A DNA stretch of 64,000 bases from Gemmobacter caeni. Its GTDB lineage: Bacteria; Pseudomonadota; Alphaproteobacteria; Rhodobacterales; Rhodobacteraceae. The stretch spans positions 145,590 to 209,589 of the forward strand of contig NZ_QBKP01000009.1 in the NCBI RefSeq assembly GCF_003054195.1, read 5' to 3'. Position numbers and translations under genes: made by a program. The notes beneath the pieces were generated by a model, which made no database searches, was not told the DNA's origin, and saw only the letters and a list, made by a program, of their open reading frames with translations. Shown one piece after another: positions 30,806 through 41,690 of this stretch (position 1 is its first letter; each line of letters opens with the position of its first letter).

Positions 30806-30901
30806 AGCTCGAAACAAAGAGCTGTGGGAGGCCGACGTCGGTTAAGCGGCGGTTAACCTTTTCCCTGCCGAATGGTGCCAGACGATTCCCGGAGAGGGCG
30901 G

Positions 30902-33223
30902 ATGGTGGACAGGAACCTTGTGGGCGCAGGCATCTCGCGGCGTCCACTGGCCGAAACGGTGACGGCCTTCGCGCAAAGGCTGGGCCAGGGGGCCTGGCTT
31001 CTGCTGGCCGCGGCACTGGGCTGCGCGGTGACGGTCGCTCTGGCGCCGCCGGGGCAGAACCGGCTGATTGCCGCCAGTGTCGGCATGACGCTCTGCCTGC
31101 TGGTCCTTGGCCTGCGCGGCATAACCCTGGCGCAGGCGCTGCGCCTGCGTCGGCTGGAACGCGATCTGGGCCTGCTGATGGGGCAGGATGCGACCCCATG
31201 TTTTTCCACGGACGGCGTGGGTGTGATCCGTTTTCAGAATGCCGCCGCGCGGGCCAGATTTGGACCCCGCGACGGGACCACGCTGATGGCCTCGCTTCAG
31301 GATCACTTCGTCAGCCCGGCTTCGGTGCTTTATCGGCTGCAAAGCCGCGCCATGAACGGCGGCGCCGCGCGCGAGGATGTGGTGACCCGCAATGCCCATA
31401 CCCGGCTCAGTTGTCACCGGATCGGTCCCACAATGTTCCTGTGGCGGCTGGAGGAATTTCTGGATCGCACGGGCGTCGGTCGTGGTGCTGAAACGCTCAG
31501 CCTTCCCATGCTGGTGGCAAACAAGGCCGGGGTAATCCTGTTCAGCAACGAGGCGATGCGGCGGCTCGCGGGCGGGCGCCCCCGGCATCTGGACCGGATT
31601 TTTACCACCACGCGCCTGCGCAGCGGCGAGGAGATCGAGGTTGACGGGGCGGACGGCAAGATCCGGGCCATTCTGGCCGAGATCGAGGGGCCGGGCGAAC
31701 GGCGTGAGATCTATCTTCTGCCGATGCCGGGACAGGCCGAACTGACATCAACCGATTTCGAAACGGTCCCCGTGGCCCTTCTGAAATTCGCGGCGGACGG
31801 GGCCCTCATGTCCGCCAATCGCGCGGCGCGCGAGGCGATCGGGCTGGCACCCGATCAGGATATCAGTATTGCCGACCTGTTCGAGGGGCTGGGACGTCCG
31901 GTCACCGACTGGCTGGCCGACGTCATGGCAGAGCGTGTGCCATCGGGGGCCGAGGTGTTGCGGCTTGGCACGGCAGAGACAGACCGTTTTTTCCAGATCA
32001 CATTACGTCGCATCGTCGAAGGCGGCAGACCACTGGCATTGGCTGTCCTGACCGATGCAACCGCGCTCAAAACCTTGGAAGCCCAGTTTGTCCAGAGCCA
32101 GAAAATGCAGGCCATCGGACAACTCGCCGGGGGGATTGCCCATGATTTCAACAATCTGCTGACCGCGATATCCGGGCATTGCGATCTTCTGCTGTTGCGG
32201 CATGACTGCGCCGATCCCGAATATGCCGATCTGGTGCAGATCCATCAGAACGCGAACCGTGCGGCGAGTCTGGTCGGTCAGTTACTGGCCTTCTCGCGTA
32301 AACAGACCCTGAAGCCAGAGCGGCTGGACCTGCAGGAACTGCTTTCTGACCTGACGCATTTGCTCAACCGGCTGGTTGGTGAACGGATCAGTCTGAGCCT
32401 GGCCCATGCACCGGACCTCGGCCCGATCCGGGCCGACAAGCGCCAGTTGGAGCAGGTACTGATGAATCTTGTCGTCAATGCGCGGGATGCCATGCCGGAC
32501 GGTGGAACGATCCGTATCGAGACCGAGGCGTTGACCCTGAAAGAAGAGCTTCGGCGCGACCGCGCCGTGGTTCCGCCTGGCGACTATGCCGTGATCCGTG
32601 TGCTCGATACCGGCTGCGGCATATCGCCAGAGAGGTTGCAGAAAGTTTTTGAGCCCTTCTACACAACCAAGCGGGTCGGCGAGGGGACGGGGCTTGGCCT
32701 CTCTACGGCCTATGGAATCGTCAAACAGTCCGGTGGCTTCATCTTCGTGGACAGCGAAGTCGGCCACGGCACCGTGTTCCATCTCTATTTCCCGATCAAT
32801 TCCGCCGGGAGCACGGTACAGAAAACAGCACCTTCTCGTCGTAATCCGGCCCGGTTGGGGGAAGGGGTGGTCCTGCTGGTCGAGGACGAGGCCCCGGTGC
32901 GTGCTTTTGCGAGCCGCGCGCTTCGCCTGCGCGGCTATACGGTGCTTGAGGCCGACAGCGCCGAAGCTGCCCTCAAAACGCTGGAAGACCCGGCGGTGAA
33001 TGTCGATATCTTCGTGACCGACGTGGTGATGCCCGGGATGGACGGGCCAAGCTGGGTCCGGCAGGCACTGGAAACGCGGCCGAATGTGCGGGTGGTCTTT
33101 GTGTCCGGCTATGCCGAAGATTGCCTGTCACAGTCGCAGGCGCGCATCCCAAATTCGGTATTCCTTCCGAAACCCTTCTCGCTCAGCGATCTGACCGATA
33201 CGGTGCAGCAGCAGTTGCACTGA
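30902..33223 (+). CDS. cckA: Hybrid histidine kinase CckA
   Basis: Hybrid kinase/phosphatase that feeds the ChpT-CtrA phosphorelay; in Rhodobacterales this controls motility, gene-transfer agents and similar traits. The 773-residue protein has two N-terminal membrane helices (about 30-50 and 58-75), PAS-like sensor regions, HisKA with His414 in GIAHDFNNLL, the ATPase domain (NLVVNARDAM, DTGCGIS, GTGLGLS) and a C-terminal receiver with Asp707 in FVTDVVMPGMDG and Lys in PKPFS. ATG 30902 follows GGAGAGGGCGG. Confidence 0.92.
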   Translation: MVDRNLVGAGISRRPLAETVTAFAQRLGQGAWLLLAAALGCAVTVALAPPGQNRLIAASVGMTLCLLVLGLRGITLAQALRLRRLERDLGLLMGQDATPCFSTDGVGVIRFQNAAARARFGPRDGTTLMASLQDHFVSPASVLYRLQSRAMNGGAAREDVVTRNAHTRLSCHRIGPTMFLWRLEEFLDRTGVGRGAETLSLPMLVANKAGVILFSNEAMRRLAGGRPRHLDRIFTTTRLRSGEEIEVDGADGKIRAILAEIEGPGERREIYLLPMPGQAELTSTDFETVPVALLKFAADGALMSANRAAREAIGLAPDQDISIADLFEGLGRPVTDWLADVMAERVPSGAEVLRLGTAETDRFFQITLRRIVEGGRPLALAVLTDATALKTLEAQFVQSQKMQAIGQLAGGIAHDFNNLLTAISGHCDLLLLRHDCADPEYADLVQIHQNANRAASLVGQLLAFSRKQTLKPERLDLQELLSDLTHLLNRLVGERISLSLAHAPDLGPIRADKRQLEQVLMNLVVNARDAMPDGGTIRIETEALTLKEELRRDRAVVPPGDYAVIRVLDTGCGISPERLQKVFEPFYTTKRVGEGTGLGLSTAYGIVKQSGGFIFVDSEVGHGTVFHLYFPINSAGSTVQKTAPSRRNPARLGEGVVLLVEDEAPVRAFASRALRLRGYTVLEADSAEAALKTLEDPAVNVDIFVTDVVMPGMDGPSWVRQALETRPNVRVVFVSGYAEDCLSQSQARIPNSVFLPKPFSLSDLTDTVQQQLH

Positions 33224-33235
33224 AATATCGGGTGC

Positions 33236-33835
33236 TTAGCCCTGGCTGGCGACAGTGTCGTATAGCTCGAACTCCATGGCGGCGACCTTGCGCAGCAGCT
33301 TTTCGGTTGCAGGGTCCAGCCCGAGTTCCATGACGGGCGAGACATTCAGCCTGGGCAGAAGGATCTCACAGTTCAGCCGGTCCTCCAGAAACTGGATCAG
33401 ATCCTCGATCCTCTCATAGCGGAACAGTCGGGTCAGACCCTTTTCATTCTTCGGCGCCAGAAACTGCGACTGCGCGCCGACGGCGGCATAGGCGGGTGGG
33501 GCATCGGAGCAATAGTCGCGAACAAACTGATCAAAACTGATCCCGGCGGTGCTTTTCGCCGCGTCGCCAATATCCTCGCGCTGACGATAGCGATACCAGC
33601 TTCCAAGCCAGTCCAGAGGCTCCCGGATCGTCGCGATCACGTCGAACGGCGCCCCCGCGGCGCTTTCCAGCCAGGGTCCGATAAAGCGGTGATATTTGCG
33701 GAGGTTCGCATGTTTCAATTGCGGGGGCCGCTGAATCGCCAGATGAGCAAGCGATTCGAGCGCGGCCTCGATAGCGGTGGTCCCTGTCTTGGGCGTCGCC
33801 AGCATGGTCAGTCGCTGGTGCCAGAAAACGAGCAT
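33236..33835 (-). CDS. Sulfotransferase-like protein
   Basis: A 199-residue protein with the 5'-phosphosulfate loop ATPKTGTTAIE near the N-terminus and a 3'-phosphate binding-like IREPLDWLGSW later, the two marks of PAPS-dependent sulfotransferases. Homologues in this group are sometimes mislabelled gamma-glutamyl kinase. The acceptor is unknown. It is convergent with cckA (12 bases between stops) and divergent from recA. Confidence 0.75.
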   Translation of the reverse strand: MLVFWHQRLTMLATPKTGTTAIEAALESLAHLAIQRPPQLKHANLRKYHRFIGPWLESAAGAPFDVIATIREPLDWLGSWYRYRQREDIGDAAKSTAGISFDQFVRDYCSDAPPAYAAVGAQSQFLAPKNEKGLTRLFRYERIEDLIQFLEDRLNCEILLPRLNVSPVMELGLDPATEKLLRKVAAMEFELYDTVASQG

Positions 33836-33938
33836 TCCTGCCTCTTTTTTACATCGGGATGCCTCTGACCCCGCCCTTGTAAACTATCTCTTAACCCGAA
33901 TGGGAAAAAGCTGATTTTACGGAAGAGACAGAAGATTT

Positions 33939-33953
33939 GTTCTTGTTTTGATC
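33939..33953 (+). promoter_or_regulatory. LexA (SOS) box upstream of recA
   Basis: GTTC, seven bases, then GATC, about 87 bases before the recA ATG. GTTC-N7-GTTC is the alphaproteobacterial LexA box, and the GTTC-N7-GATC variant has been reported for Rhodobacter recA. The surrounding A/T-rich stretch would hold the promoter. Confidence 0.75.
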
Positions 33954-34039
33954 TGGAAAATCTGGAACAAGAGGGGAACAAGCTGCAAAGCGCCCGCACA
34001 TTGCCCAGACCGTGCGGCTATGGGATAAGGACCGAAGAA

Positions 34040-35110
34040 ATGGCAACGGCAACCCTGCTCGATCTGAACGGAAAGCGCGATATGGACAAGCAGAAGGCGC
34101 TCGAAAGTGCGCTGGCACAAATTGAACGGCAGTTCGGCAAGGGCTCGATCATGAAGCTCGGTGCCGAGAACCCGGCGATGGAGATCGAGGCGACCTCGAC
34201 CGGCTCGCTGGGGCTGGATATCGCGCTGGGGATCGGCGGGCTGCCGAAAGGCCGCATTGTCGAAATCTATGGGCCTGAAAGCTCCGGCAAGACCACGCTG
34301 ACCCTGCATGTGGTGGCGGAAGAGCAGAAGAAGGGTGGGGTTTGTGCCTTTGTCGATGCCGAGCATGCACTGGACCCAAGCTACGCGCGTAAGCTGGGTG
34401 TTAATCTTGATGAACTTCTGATCAGCCAGCCCGACACCGGCGAACAGGCGCTGGAGATCGTGGATACGCTGGTGCGTTCCGGCGCCGTCAGTCTCGTGGT
34501 GGTCGACTCGGTCGCGGCGCTGACCCCGAAGGCCGAGATTGAGGGCGACATGGGTGACGCCACAGTTGGCGCGCAGGCCCGCCTGATGAGCCAGGCGATG
34601 CGCAAGCTGACCGCCTCGATTGGCCGCTCGAACTGCATGGTAATTTTCATTAACCAGATCCGTATGAAAATCGGCGTGATGTTCGGCAATCCCGAAACCA
34701 CCACCGGCGGTCATGCGCTGAAGTTCTACGCCAGCGTTCGTCTGGATATCCGCCGCATCGGTGCGATCAAGGAGCGCGACGAGGTGGTGGGCAACTCAAC
34801 TCGTGTGAAGGTGGTGAAGAACAAGGTGGCCCCGCCGTTCAAGCAGGTTGAATTCGACATCATGTATGGTGAGGGGATCTCGAAAACCGGCGAGCTGATC
34901 GACATCGGCGTCAAGGCCGGCGTGGTCGAGAAATCGGGTTCGTGGTATTCCTATGGGGATGAGCGCATCGGCCAGGGGCGTGAGAATGCCAAGAATTTTC
35001 TGAAGGCCAATCCCACCGTCGCCATGGAAATCGAAGACAAGATCCGTGCCGCCAACGGGCTCGATTTCCACATGTCAGAGCCCGGCTCGGAAGACGTTGT
35101 GGATATGTGA
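34040..35110 (+). CDS. recA: Recombinase RecA
   Basis: Strand-exchange protein and LexA co-protease. The 356-residue protein has Walker [10 protein letters not shown] (78-86), the [11 protein letters not shown] segment, Walker [11 protein letters not shown] and the L2 loop [17 protein letters not shown] (cited in part). ATG 34040 gives MATATLLDL; the frame is open further upstream but without ribosome binding site. Expression is presumably SOS-regulated through the box at 33939. A terminator follows at 35144. Confidence 0.98.
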   Translation: MATATLLDLNGKRDMDKQKALESALAQIERQFGKGSIMKLGAENPAMEIEATSTGSLGLDIALGIGGLPKGRIVEIYGPESSGKTTLTLHVVAEEQKKGGVCAFVDAEHALDPSYARKLGVNLDELLISQPDTGEQALEIVDTLVRSGAVSLVVVDSVAALTPKAEIEGDMGDATVGAQARLMSQAMRKLTASIGRSNCMVIFINQIRMKIGVMFGNPETTTGGHALKFYASVRLDIRRIGAIKERDEVVGNSTRVKVVKNKVAPPFKQVEFDIMYGEGISKTGELIDIGVKAGVVEKSGSWYSYGDERIGQGRENAKNFLKANPTVAMEIEDKIRAANGLDFHMSEPGSEDVVDM

Positions 35111-35143
35111 TCAAATTCAGTCCGCAAGCGACGACACTCAAGG

Positions 35144-35170
35144 GGCGGTCTGGTGACGGACCGCCTTTTT
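35144..35170 (+). terminator. Intrinsic terminator of recA
   Basis: GGCGGTC at 35144-35150 pairs with GACCGCC at 35159-35165 around an eight-base loop, followed directly by five T residues, 34 bases after the recA stop. Confidence 0.9.
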
Positions 35171-35283
35171 GCATGTGCCCGTGCCCTGTGACCCTTGCAA
35201 TGGTGGACAGCCCCGCGCCACGCCGCTAAACGGATCGCAACAGCATTCCCGCCCTAGGGGCGCAGCCGCGGAGCCTCGACATC

Positions 35284-37938
35284 ATGCCGTCGTTGAACGA
35301 CATCCGGTCCACCTATCTCGATTACTTCCGCCGTAACGGTCACACGGTCGTGGACTCGAGCCCGCTCGTACCCCGCAATGACCCGACGCTGATGTTCACC
35401 AACTCGGGCATGGTGCAGTTCAAGAACTGCTTCACCGGCGTGGAAAAACGCGACTATGTGCGCGCCACGACGGCGCAGAAATGCGTGCGGGCGGGCGGCA
35501 AGCACAACGATCTGGACAATGTCGGCTATACGGCGCGGCACCACACCTTCTTCGAAATGCTCGGCAACTTCTCGTTCGGCGATTACTTCAAATCCGAGGC
35601 GATCCCTTTCGCATGGGAACTGCTGACCAAGGATTTCGATATCCCGAAGGAACGGCTGCTGGTCACCGTCTATCACACCGATGACGAGGCGGCGAATATC
35701 TGGAAGAAGGTCGCGGGCCTGTCTGATGACCGGATCATCCGCATCCCGACCAACGACAATTTCTGGATGATGGGGCCGACCGGGCCCTGTGGCCCCTGCA
35801 CCGAGATTTTCTTCGATCACGGCGACAAGATCTGGGGTGGCCCGCCTGGCAGCGCCGAGGAGGATGGCGACCGTTTCATCGAGATCTGGAACCTCGTGTT
35901 CATGCAATATGAACAGTTCGAGGATGGCTCGAAGCGCGAGCTGGACATGCAGTCGATCGACACCGGCATGGGGCTGGAACGGATCGGCGCGCTGCTTCAG
36001 GGCAAGCACGACAATTATGACACCGATCTGATGCGCGCGCTGATCGAGGCTTCGGCCAATGTCACCAACGGCGACCCGGACGGCCCCGGCAAGGTGCATC
36101 ACCGCGTCATCGCCGATCACCTGCGTTCAACCTCCTTCCTGATCGCAGATGGCGTGATGCCCTCGAACGAGGGGCGCGGCTATGTGCTGCGCCGCATCAT
36201 GCGCCGCGCGATGCGGCATGCGCATATGCTGGGTGCCCAGGACCCGGTGATGTACCGGCTGGTCCCGGCGCTGGTGCGGCAGATGGGCGGGCATTACCCG
36301 GAACTGACCCGCGCGCAGGCCCTGATCGAAGAGACGCTGAAGCTGGAGGAAACCCGGTTCCGCACCACGCTGGATCGTGGCCTTCGGCTGCTGGATGACG
36401 AACTCGCGCGGCTGCCGGAAGGCGGCGATCTGCCGGGGGCGGCGGCCTTCAAGCTTTACGATACCTACGGCTTCCCGCTGGATCTGACGCAGGATGCGCT
36501 GCGCGAGAAAGGCCGGGCGGTGGATGTCGCCGGTTTCGACGTGGCAATGGAGGAACAGCGCGCCAAGGCGCGTGCGTCCTGGGCGGGCTCGGGCGAGGCC
36601 AGGGATGCCGCGATCTGGTTCGAACTGGCCGAGGCGCATGGTACGACCGAATTCCTTGGCTATGACACCGAAACTGCTGAGGGGCAGATCCTGGCGCTGG
36701 TGAAGGATGGTGCGGCGATTGGCGATGCGGCGCAAGGCGCTGCCGTGCAGATCGTGGTGAACCAGACGCCCTTCTATGCCGAAAGCGGCGGTCAGGTCGG
36801 CGACAGCGGGCTGATCCGCACCGATACCGGCCTTGCGCGTGTGACCGACACCAAGAAGGCTGCCGGTGTGTTCATCCATATGACCGAGGTGGTCGAAGGG
36901 TCGATCCTGCGCGGCCAGCCCGCCAAGCTGGAGGTCGAGCACAAGCGTCGCGGCGCGATCCGCGCAAATCACTCTGCCACACACCTGCTGAACGAGGCGC
37001 TGCGCCGGATTCTGGGTGATCACGTCGCGCAGCGTGGCTCGTTGAACGCGGCGGACCGGCTGCGCTTTGACTTCGCCCATGCCAAGGCGCTGTCGCCCGA
37101 GGAACTGGCGCAGGTCGAGGCGGAGGTGAATGCTTTCATCCGCCAGAACGGTGCCGTGGAAACCCGGGTGATGACCCCGGATGATGCGCGTGGCCTGGGC
37201 GCACAGGCGCTGTTTGGCGAGAAATACGGTGACGAGGTGCGCGTCGTTTCGATGGGCACGCTGCCGGGTTCAGGCAAGGGCACCGATGGGCATACCTATA
37301 GCCTTGAACTTTGTGGCGGCACCCATGTCGCCCGTCTGGGCGAGATCGGCGCCTTCCTTCTGCTCAGCGATAGTGCTTCGTCGGCCGGTGTGCGGCGGAT
37401 CGAGGCGCTGACGGGCGAGGGGGCTCTGGCCTATGTCGCGGAACAGCAGAAGCTGCTGGCAGATGTGGCCGCGGTCCTGAAGGCGCCCGCAACCGAACTG
37501 GCCGACCGCGCACGCGCGCTGCTGGACGAACGCCGCAAGCTGGAGAACGAGGTTGCCACCCTGCGCCGCGAACTGGCGATGGGTGGTAAATCCGGCGGAC
37601 CGGAAGCCAGGGAAATCAACGGTGTGAAGCTGATTGCTCAGGTCATGCAGGGGGTTTCCGGCAAGGATCTGCCCGGCCTCATCGACGAGATGAAGGCCCG
37701 TATCGGCTCGGGTGCGGTGCTGCTGATCGCTGATACCGGCGCGAAGCCGGCCGTGGCGGCCGGGGTGACGGCGGATCTGACCGATCGCCTGTCGGCGGTG
37801 ACACTGGTCAAGGCTGCGGCCGAGGCGCTGGGTGGCAAGGGAGGCGGTGGCCGGCCCGACATGGCGCAGGCAGGTGGTGCCGACATCACGCTGGCCGATC
37901 AGGCCATTGCCGCCGTTGAAACCGTGATTGGAGGCTGA
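35284..37938 (+). CDS. alaS: Alanyl-tRNA synthetase
   Basis: Charges tRNA-Ala and edits Ser/Gly mischarging. The 884-residue protein has the class II core at the N-terminus ([26 protein letters not shown]), the editing-domain metal motif HSATHLL and the second zinc motif CGGTHV, then the C-Ala domain with coiled coil (about 720-770) ending in the [16 protein letters not shown] signature (cited in part). Normal length. recA-alaS adjacency is common in bacteria. Confidence 0.98.
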   Translation: MPSLNDIRSTYLDYFRRNGHTVVDSSPLVPRNDPTLMFTNSGMVQFKNCFTGVEKRDYVRATTAQKCVRAGGKHNDLDNVGYTARHHTFFEMLGNFSFGDYFKSEAIPFAWELLTKDFDIPKERLLVTVYHTDDEAANIWKKVAGLSDDRIIRIPTNDNFWMMGPTGPCGPCTEIFFDHGDKIWGGPPGSAEEDGDRFIEIWNLVFMQYEQFEDGSKRELDMQSIDTGMGLERIGALLQGKHDNYDTDLMRALIEASANVTNGDPDGPGKVHHRVIADHLRSTSFLIADGVMPSNEGRGYVLRRIMRRAMRHAHMLGAQDPVMYRLVPALVRQMGGHYPELTRAQALIEETLKLEETRFRTTLDRGLRLLDDELARLPEGGDLPGAAAFKLYDTYGFPLDLTQDALREKGRAVDVAGFDVAMEEQRAKARASWAGSGEARDAAIWFELAEAHGTTEFLGYDTETAEGQILALVKDGAAIGDAAQGAAVQIVVNQTPFYAESGGQVGDSGLIRTDTGLARVTDTKKAAGVFIHMTEVVEGSILRGQPAKLEVEHKRRGAIRANHSATHLLNEALRRILGDHVAQRGSLNAADRLRFDFAHAKALSPEELAQVEAEVNAFIRQNGAVETRVMTPDDARGLGAQALFGEKYGDEVRVVSMGTLPGSGKGTDGHTYSLELCGGTHVARLGEIGAFLLLSDSASSAGVRRIEALTGEGALAYVAEQQKLLADVAAVLKAPATELADRARALLDERRKLENEVATLRRELAMGGKSGGPEAREINGVKLIAQVMQGVSGKDLPGLIDEMKARIGSGAVLLIADTGAKPAVAAGVTADLTDRLSAVTLVKAAAEALGGKGGGGRPDMAQAGGADITLADQAIAAVETVIGG

Positions 37939-37942
37939 CCCG

Positions 37943-38233
37943 ATGCCGACTGCCCTGTGGATTGCTCATGTGACCGTCACCGACGCCGAAGCTTACGGCA
38001 AATACGCCAAGGAGGCCGGCCCGGCCATCGCCGCGCATGGTGGGGCCTTCCTCGCCCGCGGCGGCCGTTATGTGCAGCTGGAAGGCAATGACCGCGCGCG
38101 CAATGTGGTTGCCCGCTTCCCCTCGCTGGAGGCTGCCGTTGCCTGCTACAACAGCGACGCCTATCAGGCGGCGCTGGCCCATGCAAAAGGCGCCAGCATT
38201 CGCGATCTGTGTGTCGTCGAAGAAGCCGAATGA
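37943..38233 (+). CDS. DUF1330 family protein
   Basis: A 96-residue dimeric alpha/beta-barrel type protein of the DUF1330 family: YGKYAKEAGPAIAAHGGAFLARGG (cited as YGKYAKEAGP and GGAFLARGG), then RFPSLEAAVACYNSDAYQ. The function is unestablished. ATG 37943 follows GGAGG that lies at the end of alaS, four bases after its stop, so it is probably read from the alaS transcript. Confidence 0.88.
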   Translation: MPTALWIAHVTVTDAEAYGKYAKEAGPAIAAHGGAFLARGGRYVQLEGNDRARNVVARFPSLEAAVACYNSDAYQAALAHAKGASIRDLCVVEEAE

Positions 38234-38252
38234 TCTTTGGCGCCGCGCTGCC

Positions 38253-38711
38253 TCAGACCGGCAGCGCGGTGGTCTCCTTGGTCTCCTCCATCACAAAGCT
38301 GGAGGAGACATCGTGCAGTTCGACTCGCGCGATCAGATCCTTGTAAAGCCGGTCGAACGCCTTCACATCCGCCACTCGCGCGCGGATCAGGTAATCCAGA
38401 TCGCCGGTCATCCGGTAGGCGCCCAGAATTTCCGGCATGTCGCGCGTGGCGCGGGTGAATTTCTCCAGCCAGTCGGGGGTATGACGCTCGGCCCGGATCA
38501 TCATGAAGACGGTCAGGCCCAGCCCGAGCTTTTCCGGGTCCAGCAGCGCGACACGGGCACGTATCACGCCGCTTTCCTCCAGCGCCCTGACCCGGCGCCA
38601 GACCGCATTGCGGGACAGGCCGATCCTTTCGCCCAGATCCTCCAGCGAAAGACTGGCGTCCCTTTGCAGGATGGCGAGGATGCGGCGGTCGATATGGTCA
38701 AGTTTCTCCAT
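38253..38711 (-). CDS. Lrp/AsnC family transcriptional regulator
   Basis: A 152-residue feast/famine regulator: N-terminal helix-turn-helix (LDHIDRRILAILQRD, LGERIGLSRNAVWRRV) followed by the RAM/AsnC effector domain. Probably binds an amino acid; the ligand is unknown. I chose ATG 38711 (MEKLDHIDRR), the usual Lrp-type start, although the frame is open 26 codons further. A perfect inverted repeat lies 15 bases upstream and may be its own operator. Confidence 0.9.
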   Translation of the reverse strand: MEKLDHIDRRILAILQRDASLSLEDLGERIGLSRNAVWRRVRALEESGVIRARVALLDPEKLGLGLTVFMMIRAERHTPDWLEKFTRATRDMPEILGAYRMTGDLDYLIRARVADVKAFDRLYKDLIARVELHDVSSSFVMEETKETTALPV

Positions 38712-38725
38712 ATTTCGTAGGATCG

Positions 38726-38740
38726 CGGGAATTGTTCCCG
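38726..38740. promoter_or_regulatory. Inverted repeat upstream of the Lrp-type gene
   Basis: CGGGAA, TTG, TTCCCG: a 15-base sequence with perfect dyad symmetry, 15 to 29 bases upstream of the Lrp-type start codon. Lrp/AsnC proteins often autoregulate through such sites; binding is inference. Confidence 0.4.
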
Positions 38741-38862
38741 TTTTCAAGCGCGGACAAGGCGTCATGCCATCTTCATTTTTCTGCCACATGCTGTAGGATG
38801 CGAGTGCAGAAACCCCGCAATACAGGCGACGACCGGATCAACCGGCCGCAGGAGTGATGTGA

Positions 38863-39657
38863 ATGTGCCGTTGGGCCGCCTATATTGGCGCACCGATCTT
38901 TCTGGAAGATATCGTCAGCCGCCCCGGCCATTCCCTGATCCACCAAAGCCAGTGCGCCACCGAATGCCGCACCGCGATCAATGCCGACGGGTTTGGCATC
39001 GCCTGGTATGGCGACCGGCCTGAGCCGGGGCTTTACCGCGATGTCATGCCGGCCTGGAGTGACCCAAATCTGCGCAGCCTTGTGGCGACGGTGAAATCCG
39101 GCCTTTTCCTCGCCCATGTCCGCGCGTCAACCGGCACCGCAACCAGCCGCAACAATTGCCACCCTTTCACCTGGGGGCGATGGAGCTTCATGCACAACGG
39201 GCAGGTCGGCGGCTATGACAATTTCCGTCGCCATGCCGAAATGCTGATCCCCGATACGCTTTACCCGGCACGCAAAGGTGCGACCGACAGCGAGGCCTTG
39301 TTCCTCGCGGCCGTGGCGGAGGGACTGGAAGAAGATCCGCGTGGTGCGATGGAACGCGCGGCGGCAGCTTTTATCCGGCTGGCCCGTGAAAAGGGCGATG
39401 CCCCGCATTTGCGCCTGACCGTCGCAATGTCCGATGGCCAGCGGCTCTATGCCATGCGCTATGCCACTGACGAACAGGCGCCCAGCCTCTATCACCGCTG
39501 GTCCCCGACACGGGGGGGCCGTGCCGTGGTGTCCGAGCCGCTGGAACGCGGCGAACAGGACTGGCTCGAAATCCCGGAGGCCAGCTTCTGTACCTTTGAA
39601 GGCGATGGCCTCACGGTCGAACCGTTCCTCCCCTGCCGACTGGCCGCAGCCGCATGA
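38863..39657 (+). CDS. Class II glutamine amidotransferase (YafJ/EgtC-like)
   Basis: A 264-residue N-terminal-nucleophile amidohydrolase beginning MCRW, so Cys2 becomes the catalytic N-terminal residue after Met removal. Family motifs are NADGFGIAWYG, HVRASTGTATSRNNCHPF (cited as AHVRAST and NCHPF) and WSFMHNGQVGG. No synthetase domain is attached; the substrate is unknown, with YafJ and EgtC (ergothioneine path) the nearest known types. There are no ergothioneine genes nearby. Confidence 0.88.
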   Translation: MCRWAAYIGAPIFLEDIVSRPGHSLIHQSQCATECRTAINADGFGIAWYGDRPEPGLYRDVMPAWSDPNLRSLVATVKSGLFLAHVRASTGTATSRNNCHPFTWGRWSFMHNGQVGGYDNFRRHAEMLIPDTLYPARKGATDSEALFLAAVAEGLEEDPRGAMERAAAAFIRLAREKGDAPHLRLTVAMSDGQRLYAMRYATDEQAPSLYHRWSPTRGGRAVVSEPLERGEQDWLEIPEASFCTFEGDGLTVEPFLPCRLAAAA

Positions 39658-39659
39658 AA

Positions 39660-39784
39660 AAAGGGGGGCATTGCCCCCCTCGGCTTCGCCTCACCCCCCA
39701 GAGTATTTGGACAAGGAGCAAGATGATTTGCTTCTTGCCTGAAATACTCCGGGGGAGCGCCGCATGCGCGGGGGCAGAGCCCCC
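39660..39784. repeat. Palindromic intergenic repeat (GAGTATTT arm family)
   Basis: CCCCCCAGAGTATTT and AAGGAGCAAGA on the left are mirrored by TTGCTTCTTG and GAAATACTCCGGGGG on the right (39695-39756). Smaller hairpins GGGGGGCA-TTGCCCCCC (39663-39680) and a G/C-rich one at about 39757-39783 flank it. It sits between two convergent genes and probably also stops transcription. It shares arms with the copy at 50742. Confidence 0.75.
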
Positions 39785-41602
39785 TTATTCGGCGCGGGCC
39801 TGGCGCTTGCGCTCGTGCGGGTCCAGTTCGCGTTTGCGAAGGCGCACGATCTTCGGCGTGACCTCGACCAGTTCGTCATCGTCGATATAGGCAATAGCTT
39901 CTTCCAGCGACATGCGGACCGGCGGTGTCAGGCGCACGGCTTCGTCGGTGCCGGAGGCGCGGACGTTGGTCAGCTTCTTGCCTTTCAGCGGGTTCACTTC
40001 CAGATCGTTGTCGCGCGAATGTTCACCGATCAGCATGCCGACATAGACGGCTTCCTGCGCGCCGATGAACATCTTGCCGCGTTCCTCGAGGTTCCACAGT
40101 GCATAGGCGACCGAGGTGCCGTTCTCCATCGAGATCAGCACACCCTGACGGCGGCCCTGGATCGGACCCTTGTGCGGCGCCCAGTCGTGGAAGATGCGGT
40201 TCAGCACGCCGGTGCCGCGTGTATCGGTCAGGAACTGGCCGTGATAGCCGATCAGACCGCGCGAGGGGACGTGGGCCACGATCCGGGTCTTGCCGACGCC
40301 TGCCGGCTTCATCTCGACCAGATCGCCCTTGCGCTCGCCCGTCAGCTTGTCGATCACGGCGCCGGAATATTCGTCATCCACATCGACGATGACCTCCTCG
40401 ATCGGTTCGAGGCGCTGGCCGCCTTCCTCGCGGAAGATCACGCGCGGGCGCGAGATCGACAGTTCGAACCCTTCGCGGCGCATATTCTCGATCAGCACAC
40501 CCATCTGAAGTTCGCCGCGGCCCGAGACGATGAAGGCCTCGCCGCCGGGGGTGTCCTCGATGCGGATCGCGACGTTGGTTTCGGCCTCTTTCATCAGCCG
40601 TTCGCGGATGACGCGCGACTGCACCTTGTTACCGTCGCGGCCTGCCAGTGGGCTGTCATTGATGCCGAACGTCACCGAGATGGTGGGCGGGTCGATAGGC
40701 TGGGCGGGCAGGGCGGTATCGACCGACAGATCGCAGAGCGTATCGGCCACGGTTGCCTTGGTCATGCCGGCGATGGTGACGATGTCACCTGCCACCGCCT
40801 CGTCGATGGGTTGCTGGCCGAGGCCGCGGAAAGCGAGGATCTTGGTGACGCGGAACTGTTCGATCCGCTCGCCCGTGCGGGTCAGCGCCTTCAGCGAAGC
40901 ACCGACTTTCAGCGTGCCTGCCTCGACCCGGCCGGTCAGGATACGGCCGATGAACGGGTCGGCCGACAGGGTGGTGGCGAGCATCTGGAACGGCTCACCC
41001 GCCTTGGCGAGCTGTTTCGGCGCCGGAACGTGGCGCACGACTAGTTCGAACAGCGCGGTCAGATCCTTGCGCGGGCCGTCAAGGCTGTCATCGGCCCAGC
41101 CAGCGCGGCCCGAGGCATAGAGATGCGGAAAGTCGAGTTGTTCGTCGCTGGCGCCGAGGTTGGCAAAGAGGTCGAACACTTCGTTCAGCGCACGGTCGGG
41201 TTCGGCATCGGGTTTATCGACCTTGTTCAGCACCACGATGGGGCGCAGGCCGAGGGCGAGTGCCTTGGATGTCACGAATTTGGTCTGCGGCATCGGGCCT
41301 TCGGCGGCATCGACCAGCAGCACCACACCATCCACCATGTTCAGGATGCGTTCGACTTCGCCGCCGAAATCGGCGTGACCGGGGGTGTCGACGATGTTGA
41401 TGCGGTTGCCATTCCATTCGACCGAGGTGGCCTTGGCCAGAATGGTGATCCCGCGCTCACGCTCGATATCGTTGCTGTCCATGGCGCGTTCGCTGACGGC
41501 CTGATTCTCGCGGAAAGCGCCGGACTGTTTCAGCAATTCGTCCACGAGGGTCGTCTTGCCATGGTCAACGTGCGCGATGATCGCGATGTTGCGAAGCTCC
41601 AT
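39785..41602 (-). CDS. typA: Ribosome-binding GTPase TypA/BipA
   Basis: Translational GTPase related to EF-G that acts on ribosomes under stress and in 50S assembly. The 605-residue protein has G1 AHVDHGKTT (10-18), G3 [14 protein letters not shown]4 NKVDKPDA, domain II, and the BipA-specific C-terminal domain. ATG 41602 gives [11 protein letters not shown] as in the family; a GTG six codons upstream is less likely. Confidence 0.97.
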   Translation of the reverse strand: MELRNIAIIAHVDHGKTTLVDELLKQSGAFRENQAVSERAMDSNDIERERGITILAKATSVEWNGNRINIVDTPGHADFGGEVERILNMVDGVVLLVDAAEGPMPQTKFVTSKALALGLRPIVVLNKVDKPDAEPDRALNEVFDLFANLGASDEQLDFPHLYASGRAGWADDSLDGPRKDLTALFELVVRHVPAPKQLAKAGEPFQMLATTLSADPFIGRILTGRVEAGTLKVGASLKALTRTGERIEQFRVTKILAFRGLGQQPIDEAVAGDIVTIAGMTKATVADTLCDLSVDTALPAQPIDPPTISVTFGINDSPLAGRDGNKVQSRVIRERLMKEAETNVAIRIEDTPGGEAFIVSGRGELQMGVLIENMRREGFELSISRPRVIFREEGGQRLEPIEEVIVDVDDEYSGAVIDKLTGERKGDLVEMKPAGVGKTRIVAHVPSRGLIGYHGQFLTDTRGTGVLNRIFHDWAPHKGPIQGRRQGVLISMENGTSVAYALWNLEERGKMFIGAQEAVYVGMLIGEHSRDNDLEVNPLKGKKLTNVRASGTDEAVRLTPPVRMSLEEAIAYIDDDELVEVTPKIVRLRKRELDPHERKRQARAE

Positions 41603-41690
41603 CGGAGGGGTCTCTTTCACAGAATGGGTTTGGGGGCGCCTTACAGGAGGTCAGGCGGAAACGCCAGTGAAACCTGTGCAAAAGGCCGGT

